Of a DNA stretch of 64,000 nt, positions 34,412-42,037 are shown piece after piece. A program made the position numbers and the translations under genes. Position 1 is the first letter of the stretch. Each line of letters begins with the position of its first letter. This stretch comes from Austropuccinia psidii (Eukaryota > Basidiomycota > Pucciniomycetes > Pucciniales > Sphaerophragmiaceae). Under the pieces are notes generated by a model. The model made no database searches, was not told the origin of the DNA, and saw only the letters and a list, made by a program, of their open reading frames with translations. The stretch is taken from NCBI GenBank assembly GCA_023105745.1, contig JALGQZ010000009.1:9770937-9834936 (forward strand). Direction: 5' to 3'.

Positions 34412-35841
34412 TGTCAGGCTTAGTCTATGATGAAGGTGTAATAGGGCTATTTACAACTTTAAATATGACCATGACATGGTAAAATTAATTTAAAAGGAGT
34501 CTATAATGGAGAATAAAGGTTTAAAATTGAGTAATAAGGGATTGACCATTGTGGAATAGTGGTGGTGAGCACTGTTGAAAGCCCTGGGTGCAGTGTTACC
34601 AGTTGGATTACTATAATAAGAACTACAATACTTAAGAATTAAAAGTATAACCTGATCATTTTCCAAGAGTATAACTGTTTGTGACAGTTTTACTATTTAG
34701 TAATTCAAGAGCAGGATGGGGAAACCTTTTCTGGGGGAGAAAAGGCCTCCTTTTATCCTAAAATGGGGTGGAACGGCCCTCTAGAACATCCACATAGAGG
34801 AACTGAAGATTTTTGAACTTCAGAGTAGTGTCTTGTGGTCTTCATAGTGCCTTTATGCTCTGTATTGGGCTCATATGTGGATTTTGAAACCACATCTGGG
34901 CAGTTTTCACCAATACATGGTGAAAATTTTCAACTGGGGACCACATAGCCCACTTGTGACATGTATGATGCGTAGAATGCTGTACAGAACCTGTATGAGA
35001 CCCCAGTAATGAATTTATTGTGAGTTATTTGAGTAAAAGCATGCTTATTCTCTATTTGACACCTCATAATCATACTTATGGCAGAATATCCCACAGGAAG
35101 ACTGTATTGGTCTCATTGTGGGAGTTTGAGCTTAAAACTGCCATAACTCTGTCAGTTTTTGAGATATCAAGCTCAATGTTGGTTCATTGTGTAGCCCTGG
35201 ATGTGCTCTACACAATTGTACCTCATTTAATATGGTTATCATTACGTTTGCCAAAGGTATGTCATGTACAAGAATGTATGTACATATATATGTTTTGCTT
35301 AAAAACTGTATAGAGCTTGTTTGCCCCATAGCTTTCCTTCTATATGGGATATGGGGAAATGAATGGCACCATCAAATAGTCCTGATTGGTCTATTTTCAA
35401 AAATAGCCCACTTTAGGCATCTCAAACTGAAACTGTAGAAGTTATATGAGAGGTGAATATTTTTATCACCCTTATTTGACCTTATTTTGGTCATAACCTC
35501 TGTAATTCTGATGCTAGCTCAGTTTTTCTAGTACCATTGGATAGCCCTGACTTGGAGCTCCATTTTGAAGACCCATTTGATGGGGTTAAGCCTCTTCCTC
35601 TGTATTTCAGATGAGAGGTGAAAATTAAGGTTTATGCTCAAACACAACTTTGGGCAGTATTATTCTTTGTCTTATGATTATAGTACTTGTATATTTTGAA
35701 AGGGCTGAGTTTCCTATTTCTTTTTATAAATTTTTAGCTGATTTGGCTCAGCTCCATGTTTTGGTGGTATCTTGCCTATACCATTTATTTATGGTATATG
35801 GCTGTCATGCTTGTGCTCTGGTTTTGAGTCACAGGCTGACA
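34412..35841 (-). repeat. Gyp-A 5' LTR (minus-strand copy)
   Basis: 1430 bp, plus-strand tgtcaggcttagtc ... gagtcacaggctgaca, followed by the target duplication taggg. It is clearly more different from its partner at 11076-12494 than the two LTRs of 37674-47356 are from each other, so the insertion is older. Confidence 0.9.
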
Positions 35842-35846
35842 TAGGG

Positions 35847-36551
35847 AATCTGGAGTTATTGAATCTTGAAAGAAATTTTATAAACTGGTAAGAGGTTTGC
35901 ATATGACGTGAGGATGACTTGGTCTTCTTTTGAAATTTGGCTTTGCAATTTTTGAAGTATTGAGTTGATTTAAATATTTGGCATTAAAATTTTAGAAAAG
36001 AAAGTTTTGAAGAGTATAAAGAAAAAAATAAAAGAAAAACATAAAATAAGAAAAGAAAGTAAAGAGAAATGAAATTTTGAGGGTTAATCCAATCTTCATC
36101 ATGGAAGTTTACAGCTGATTCAAATTGGCCAATGACTTGGAAAACACAATTTGATGCCAGGTTCTCCCAGAGTGGCCAAGGTGATTCTTTGACAGATTTT
36201 AGACCCCTCAGGGAAAGTGCAAACCAGGAGGAACTTTCTTTTGATATTTACCACTCTCACCAGTTCCATAAAAAATAAAAAACAACTTGCTGAAAGAATG
36301 AATTGGAAATGGGAAGAACTTTGGAAGGGAAAAGAATGGTGAATTGACCATTTGCCCAAGTGAAAATGGCCATAAGGATTGGAATTCATTTTGAAAGCTT
36401 GGACAGAGCCTGGTGTTCAGAAATTGACAAGAGCTTGCAGAGTGGCCAAGGTGATTCTTACAGAAAGAATGTGTAGAATACGTCTAAAGGTGCATACCAG
36501 GAGTGGGACTTACTTTTGGTAATTCCTCTCCCCACCAAGCACCATAAATAA
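35847..36551 (-). other. D2 3' non-coding region
   Basis: The order equals D1 16960-17621: an A/G-rich stretch (36000-36070), then two copies of the 'gtggccaaggtga...gtgcataccaggag' unit (36167-36250, 36436-36545). No antisense ORF is present. No gene seen. Confidence 0.6.
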
Positions 36552-37673
36552 TCAAGCTCTTGAAGAATTGGGTCCTGGCCTGTCAGAATATAAGGAATGA
36601 AAATCCTTGATTAGTTCAGGAAAATTCTTGAGGTTTTCAGTTGGTTCCCAAGCGGATCTTTCAGCGTCTTGACTGAAGCCTTTCCATTCCACCAAATACC
36701 ATAATTTTCCTCTCTTGAGCTTTAAGTTGGTTTTTTGAAAGACTTCCAATTACTCTCCTTCTTCAAGTATTATTGGACAAGGAGGCACTTGATGCCAATT
36801 TGGGATTTTTGATGTCTTTACTGATTCAAGGAGGCAAAGGTGGAAGGCTGGGTGGATGAATTTTCATTGGGATGGAAGCTTGAGGTCTAGAGCATGAGTA
36901 CTGACTTTATTCAAGATTAGAAAAGGACCCAACCATCTTTCAGAAAGCTTCTTGGTGGGTCTAGTACATTTGATGTTCCTGGAAGAAAGCAATACCATGT
37001 CACCAGAATTGAAAACAGGTGTACTTGCTCTACGTTTATCTGAATACCTCTGAAACCTGTTTATAGAAACTTCAAGTTCTCTCTTGACATCTTGCTGTAA
37101 TTATTGGATTTTTGTTGATAATTTTTTATCAGGAGTATCTTCAGTGAGGTGAACTGAGTCAAATTGTGGGTCTCTTCATAAACAGTGAAAAAAGGTGATT
37201 GTTTGTTGAAGAGTGATCAGGATTATTGTTGGAAAATTCAGGCAGAGGGAGCAAGGGGTTCCAATCATCTTGATGATAACTCAAATACATCCAAAGGTAC
37301 TTTTCTAGTATCTTATTTACCCTCTCTGTCTGTCCATCAGTTTCTGGATGGTAAGCAGTTGACAGAGCTCTTGAGATCTTGAGCTGCTCACAAAGATTGG
37401 TCCAAAAGGAAGAAACAAAATGTTGAACTCTATCACTGACAATTCTTGAGGGAAGGCCATTATTTCAAAAGGTATTCTTGATTAATAAATGGGCCAAATC
37501 CAGAGAAGTCATTGAAGACATTGGGGGAATAAATACTGCCATTTTTGAAAACCTTCTGGCTATGACTATAATTGAATCAAAAGGGTTTGGAAGTGGCAGT
37601 TGAGTGATAAAGTACATTGAAAGGCAAATCCAAGGACCATTTGGAGTTGGAAGAGGTTTGAGAGATGATTCCA
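36552..37673 (-). pseudogene. Gyp-D2 integrase and chromodomain remnant
   Basis: The 36749-36552 frame is a chromodomain ('LKRGKLWYLVEWKGFSQDAE', 'SAWEPTENLKNF'). Upstream on the minus strand, fragments of the integrase linker (36990-36850), the catalytic 'VNQILE' region (37330-37290) and 'LSMYFITQLPLPNPFDSI' (37625-37570, with Tyr at the first catalytic Asp) follow in order. Many stops. The gene is cut at 37673 by the plus-strand Gyp-A, after 'ESSLKPLPTPNGPW', and no continuation is evident at 47362. Confidence 0.8.
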
Positions 37674-38552
37674 TGTCAGCCTGTGACTCAAAACCAGAGC
37701 ACAAGCATGACAGCCAAAATACCATAAACCAATGGTATAGCCAAAATACCACCAAAACATGGAGCTGAGCCAAATTAGCTCAAAAGGTATCAGAAGAAAG
37801 AGGAAACTCACCTTTTTCTGAAAATATAAGTCCCATCACCCTAGGACAAGAAATAACAAAGTTATTCCTGCTCAAAGTTATTGCTGAGCATAAACCTTAA
37901 TTTTCACCTCTCATCTAAAATCTAGAAGGAGAGGCTTAACCCCATCAAATGGGTACTCAAAATGAAGCTCTAAGCCAGGGCTATCTAATGGTGCTAGCCA
38001 AACTGAGCTAGCACCAGTATTACTTGAGTTATGGTCAAATTCAGACCAAATAAGGGTGAACAAAACATTCACCTCTCATCTAACTTTTACAGTTTTAGTG
38101 TGAGATACCTAAAGTGAGGTCTTTTTGGAAAGAGCACGATCAGGGCTATCTGATGGTGCCATCCATTTCCTCATAGCTCAACTACAACAGAAGTTATTGG
38201 CCAAACAAGCTTAATACAGCTTTTGCCCAGACCACGCCAATGTACAAAAATACTTGTATATGGGATAACATTGTCATATTTAATGATAACCATGTCAAGT
38301 TGGGTACCATTGTGTAGAGCTCATGAAGAGCTATTCAATGAACCAACTTTGAGCTTGATATCTCAAAAACTGACAGAGTTATGACCATTTTAAGGTCAAA
38401 ATCCCACCTGCTGTCAGATACAGCCTTACCGTGGGATAATATCCCCTAACCATGAATATGAGGTGTCAAATAGACAAAGAAGCATGTTTTTACTTCAATA
38501 CCTAATATGTCAGTCAATACTGGGGTCCCATAAAGTTTCTTTACAGCATTCT

Positions 38553-38569
38553 ACACGTCATACACGTCA
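38553..38569 (+). promoter_or_regulatory. Tandem ACGTCA motifs in the U3 region
   Basis: Two acacgtca copies, 9 bp apart. The same position in other Gyp-A LTRs reads cgcgtcatacatgtcag, cgcgtcatacacgtcag or similar. ACGTCA is the classic CRE/ATF half-site bound by fungal bZIP factors, and the motif keeps CpGs in a CpG-poor element. Binding is an inference. Confidence 0.35.
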
Positions 38570-38605
38570 GAATCAGGCTGTGAGGTCCCCAGATGAAAGT
38601 TTTCA

Positions 38606-38667
38606 CCCTGTATTGGTGAAAACTGCCCAAATGTGGTTTCAAAACCACATCTGAGCCCAATACAGGG
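38606..38667 (+). promoter_or_regulatory. Conserved nested inverted repeat in the U3 region
   Basis: The outer arms are ccctgtattgg (38606-38616) and ccaatacaggg (38657-38667). The inner arms are atgtggttt (38631-38639) and aaaccacat (38642-38650). The pattern recurs in every Gyp-A LTR here (for example 46866-46928, 62643-62705) and in variant form in the E LTR. It may fold as a hairpin or bind a dimeric factor. Confidence 0.55.
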
Positions 38668-38767
38668 TATACAGGCTGTTTGTAAACCACAAGCCTGTCC
38701 TGGAGAGTGAAAAATCTTCACTTCCTCTACGTGGAAAGGTCTAGCAGCCTTTCCACCCCAATTTCAG

Positions 38768-38775
38768 GATAAAAG
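38768..38775 (+). promoter_or_regulatory. TATA-like box of the Gyp-A LTR
   Basis: gataaaag in 'ttcaggataaaaggaggg', conserved in all Gyp-A LTRs (3' LTR counterpart near 47028). Transcription would start about 30 bp downstream. From there to 39157 the plus strand contains no ATG. Confidence 0.4.
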
Positions 38776-39111
38776 GAGGGCTTTTCACAGCCAAAAGCCT
38801 TTCCTCATCCTGCTCTTGAATACCCTACGTAGTAAACTGTCAAAAACAGTTTTACTCTTGGGTAATAAACAGGTATAATTATATATTTAATTATTGTAAC
38901 TCTTATTATAGTAACTCAACTGGTAAGATTGCACCCTGGGTTCTCAATAGCGCTCACCACCACTATTTTCCAATAGTAGAGCCCTTTAAATATATTATAA
39001 ATCATCTTTAAAATCAAAAACTCTTATTTTTAATCAATTTTCTACGTGTCACAGTCATAATTCTAGTTGTAAATACTCTTATTACCACTTCAATATAGAC
39101 TCAGCCTGACA

Positions 39112-39130
39112 TTTTGGGGGCCTGGCCGTG
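39112..39130 (+). promoter_or_regulatory. Putative primer-binding site, Gyp-A
   Basis: ttttgggggcctggccgtg directly after the LTR. The same place after the Gyp-B and Gyp-C LTRs reads tttggggcccagctgtg and tttgggggcccagcggtg, so a GGGGGCC-type site is shared. I could not name the tRNA. Confidence 0.6.
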
Positions 39131-39156
39131 TTTTAAATCTCTTATTGGACCTTATA

Positions 39157-41987
39157 AGTAAGTCTTTTCTCTCTTTATGACTTATTAACCAAGTGTTTTA
39201 TCTTTTTTTAGGCGTAATTTCTTTATTTAAATATATATTTTATATATATTTATCCTTTTTTATATATACTCATATTATAAGAGTATTTTTCATGTGGCTA
39301 ATACCCACTGAATATAACTATTTTTGGCGTGTTTTGTATATAAAAACACATAAGCCATCAATAAAGTCCTGTATTCTTGACTGAATAAGGACACCTCTGA
39401 CTGAAAAACCATCAGTTGAGGCGTGGAATAAGTGTATTGTTAACTCAATAACACTTATACAAAACCACTTGTACAGAATACACTTGAAAACCACAAGTGT
39501 ATCTGTGGGATACTGGCACACAAACAGTGTGACAGGGTACCAAAAGCTGTAATTCTGACGTGAAATTGTTGATTCAATTACACTGTCATTATACAGGGCA
39601 CATTGTAGTAACATACAAGCCCAGAGGCCAATCTTAGACGTGCAAAACCAGCATTTTTAAGAAGTCTTAACTGACATAAGTCCTCCCTTTTCTTCCTTGA
39701 TTTCAGTGGAAGAAAATTACATCCCACTTGAGACCCAGTCACAGGCCAACACACCAGTGACACCCTCAGAACCAGAGGGCAGCAACGGCAAAGGAAAGAG
39801 GCACGGTGAAGGTCTCATCACAGCCAAGAAGTGGACACCAATAGCCACTCAGAGAAGTAGAAAACCACGAAACTGTGCATCCATACAAGGTAAACCAACC
39901 TTAACCACTTGTACAGGAAAGATTACAATTATTAACCCAGTTGTAACTTCCAAAGGCAAACTGCCCAAGTCAGCAGACAGTAAATTTGTACAAGGCACAG
40001 TCAAAGGTAAATACCCAAAGAACATAAAGTTTTTGACTGCTTGCAACCACTGATATGTCCCCTGTATATCTCAGAGACCTTGGCTTCCAAAGGAACCAGC
40101 CAGAGGATAGAGGAGGATTGTCCGGAACCAGAAGACCTGAAAGAGGACACCCTGGACACAGTGGTGGATGGCAAAACAATGAGGGAGATAATATCAACCT
40201 TGCCATTCACACTCCAATTCAACAGAAACCTCAAACCAGAGGACTGGAAGGATATGGATCAAGTTCTTCAGATCCACCAACTCCTCAAAGATTTATTTCA
40301 ATGCAGCATGGACAACAAGAGGTTCAACCTAGCAACTCACTGGGCAGAACTGGGATCAAGTTGCCAGAAGATCTGTCTCAAAGAGATAGACTTCAAAGAC
40401 CTTATGGTAATCACCAAAGGTTGGAATCCTACCAGGCAGCACAGACTCCTGGAGGTGAGGGCAAACAGGATAAGGGAGAATGCAGTAACTATCCAAGCTA
40501 TAGAAGAACAACTGACCCAGACAGGGCAGACTCAGATTCCTTCAGGCTCACAAGGAGTAGACCAAACCAGTTCCCTCAGTGGCTTTACACCATTCAGAAA
40601 CCAGCAGATAAGTGGCCAAGAGTCACCATTCTTCACAATTCCAGGAATTTTCCAGGAGAAGACAAGGAAACAAGGGCAAGAACAAAACCTCCTTCAACCA
40701 GAGGAGGAAAGAGTCAGACCCCATGATCCAGAAGCTGTTGGATTTGATAAAGGAAGTACACAAGAACCAGAAGTAGTTGTAAACCACTCTAGAATCAGTA
40801 GTCCTAGTAATAGAAACATTACCCCCACTCAGACTGAAAATAACATTGTCACATCTGAGAGTAACATCAACAGTGATACACTGTGGTTACAAGTGTCCCA
40901 ATATTCTGAACAATCTGCAAAGCAATTTGCAGAATGTAAAGCTAGCCAAGAGAGGATGAGACAAACTCAAGCCTCCTTGGAACAAAGAGTTAAGAATCTT
41001 CAAGAAGGATATGCTCAACTGAGAAAAGCCTCTGAAGAATCCAACAAAAGACTGAACCAAGTCTTTGAAGAACAACACCACAGCACAAGGGACAGGGAGT
41101 GTCTGGATCAAGACATTAACAAATTGTTTAATACCTACCATAGCTTAAAGCCCCAACCACAAGGCCAAGCTATGGAGAATCCATATCAACCAGATGACAT
41201 CAAACCAGATGCCATGTTGTTGAATAAGGCGAGATCTCCATCACAATACCAGGATGGAGATGGCATGTCTTATTCAGAGAAGGAAGCCTTGAAACAGTTT
41301 CCTGAGGCCTCAAACTGGCCCAAATTCTCTGGATCAGGAGAATATGATCATATGGAACTCATAGATTATATTGATGGACTCTTCATTGATGTACCAAGCA
41401 TACCACACTACTGGATTACTGCTAGATTGAATACTGCATTTAAAGGTCATGCAATTATATGGTATACAGAAATGAAAGAAATCCATGGCAGGAGAAACTG
41501 GCCATGGTGGAAGAGTCAAATAATCCAAAAGTACAGTAATGGAACTTGGATATGGCAAAAGACCATGTCATTTGAAAATGACAAGTACTCTGTGGACAAA
41601 GATCCATATGAGTGGTGTCTCAGACAGTCTAAAAGACTTAAAGCCATTGATCCTCAGATGAACATCCAGATGAGGAATCACAAACTTCTGACACAACTGC
41701 CAGGAGAATTAGAGCATGCAGTGAAATGCAGATGCAACCAAAATTGCACTCTAGATGACATAGCCAATACCTTACAAGACATTAGGAAGAGGACTAATAT
41801 AGGGAAATTCACCCCATATAGAAGCAGTAGTTTCAAAGAGAAACAACCTTTCAGGGTGGAGTTTAAAGACAAACCTAGAGAAAGAGTGGCAGAGGTGGCA
41901 AAGAAGAAGAATTCTTGTCACAATTTTGGTTCAACAGACCACTATTCCAACAACTGTCCAAAAGCAAAGAAAAAAGTCTATGTATAG
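39157..41987 (+). CDS. gag: Gyp-A Gag, spliced, 737 residues predicted
   Basis: Predicted join of base 39157, 39707-40006 and 40075-41987. Exon 2 gives a basic Ser/Thr/Lys/Pro-rich N-terminus with no Met of its own. Exon 3 gives a helical segment ('TMREIISTLPFTLQFNRNLK', 'DFKDLMVITKGW'), a Gln/Pro-rich linker, a coiled-coil region (about 40890-41130), the capsid-like part starting 'WPKFSGSGEYDHMELIDYID' (about 41316), and a C-terminal nucleocapsid. The zinc knuckle at about 41913-41955 reads C-H-N-F-x4-H-x4-C: the second Cys is Phe (ttt). It ends at a TAG right after the knuckle; in this family gag normally seems to run on into pol (inference), so a one-base indel near 41980 probably made this stop. 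Gag forms the particle and packages the RNA. Confidence 0.72.
39158..39706 (+). other. Leader intron whose removal makes the gag AUG
   Basis: The donor is a perfect gtaagt after ...ccttataa (exon 1 ends at A39157). The acceptor is ttgatttcag after a pyrimidine-rich stretch, with a branch-like ctgac at 39671-39675. Exon 2 opens with tggaagaaaa. Joining gives A+TG = AUG in frame with gag (M-E-E-N-Y...). The third Gyp-A copy has the same sites (63182-63731). Confidence 0.7.
40007..40074 (+). other. Gag intron 2 (68 nt)
   Basis: gtaaat...tatatctcag, with a branch-like cactgat near 40048. It links frame 1 (exon 2) to frame 0 (exon 3) with no loss of sense (V-K-E-T-L-A). The decayed minus-strand copy keeps both sites and the length of 68. 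The next two bases are AG again (ctcagag), so a second acceptor lies 2 nt downstream and would switch the frame. Confidence 0.7.
40055..40726 (+). CDS. Overlapping 223-codon frame inside gag
   Basis: An open frame in a different phase from gag starts with ATG at 40055, inside intron 2, one base after the TGA (40051-40053) that ends the unspliced exon-2 frame. It is rich in Arg, Gln, Pro and Gly and has no domain I know. It could be reached by re-initiation on unspliced RNA, or by use of the second AG of the acceptor pair. It may also be chance: Gly/Pro/Arg-rich products are typical of an off-frame reading of a Gln/Glu-rich gene. I rate a real protein as unproven. Confidence 0.25.
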   Translation: MSPVYLRDLGFQRNQPEDRGGLSGTRRPERGHPGHSGGWQNNEGDNINLAIHTPIQQKPQTRGLEGYGSSSSDPPTPQRFISMQHGQQEVQPSNSLGRTGIKLPEDLSQRDRLQRPYGNHQRLESYQAAQTPGGEGKQDKGECSNYPSYRRTTDPDRADSDSFRLTRSRPNQFPQWLYTIQKPADKWPRVTILHNSRNFPGEDKETRARTKPPSTRGGKSQTP

Positions 41988-42037
41988 AAAAGGTCCCTGA
42001 AGGAGAACCTCCAACAGAGGATTCTGAATAAGACTCT

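Larger units (their letters stand above)
11076..35841 (-). mobile_element. Minus-strand Gyp-A element, interrupted by four later insertions
   Basis: Both ends carry LTRs (11076-12494 and 34412-35841) and the outer bases are a perfect 5-bp target duplication, taggg at 11071-11075 and 35842-35846. Own sequence in minus-strand order is LTR, leader, gag (33490 down to 27346 with gaps), protease, RT, RNase H, integrase, chromodomain (12519) and LTR. Insertions at 13919-23282 (D1), 23451-25365 (E), 28918-30937 and 31013-33108 (solo LTRs) remove 14,395 bp, leaving about 10.4 kb including small duplications. Many stops and shifts show it is dead and older than the plus-strand copy at 37674. Confidence 0.9.
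9363..37673 (-). mobile_element. Host-layer Gyp-D element D2, split by later insertions
   Basis: The 3' LTR-like block 9363-10989 is followed by PPT-like sequence and 10990-11075. After removing the minus-strand Gyp-A (11076-35841), the sequence continues at 35842 with Gyp-D 3' non-coding sequence, then chromodomain and integrase (36552-37673, minus strand). The plus-strand Gyp-A at 37674 interrupts the integrase gene. No 5' half of this element was found to the right of 47356, where Gyp-B begins. D2 lacks the antisense ORF seen in D1. The whole-element reading is an inference from order and orientation. Confidence 0.5.
37674..39111 (+). repeat. Gyp-A 5' LTR
   Basis: 1438 bp, tgtcagcctgtgac ... 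gactcagcctgaca. It holds the tandem acacgtca motif (38553-38569), a hairpin (38606-38667), a TATA-like box (38768) and AATAAA at 38864-38869. The 5' copy has a direct duplication around 'gtaactc' (about 38897) that the 3' LTR lacks, so one changed after insertion. Confidence 0.95.

Noticed and set aside
35187..35438. 83-codon plus-strand frame similar to one at 11831-12082, a possible conserved small gene
   Set aside because: Both are antisense readings of the two LTRs of the same element, so their similarity only reflects the LTR pair.
39112..39130. Naming the primer tRNA from the PBS
   Set aside because: I could not match ggggg-cc-type sites to a tRNA end without a search; a comparison with the organism's tRNA set is needed.
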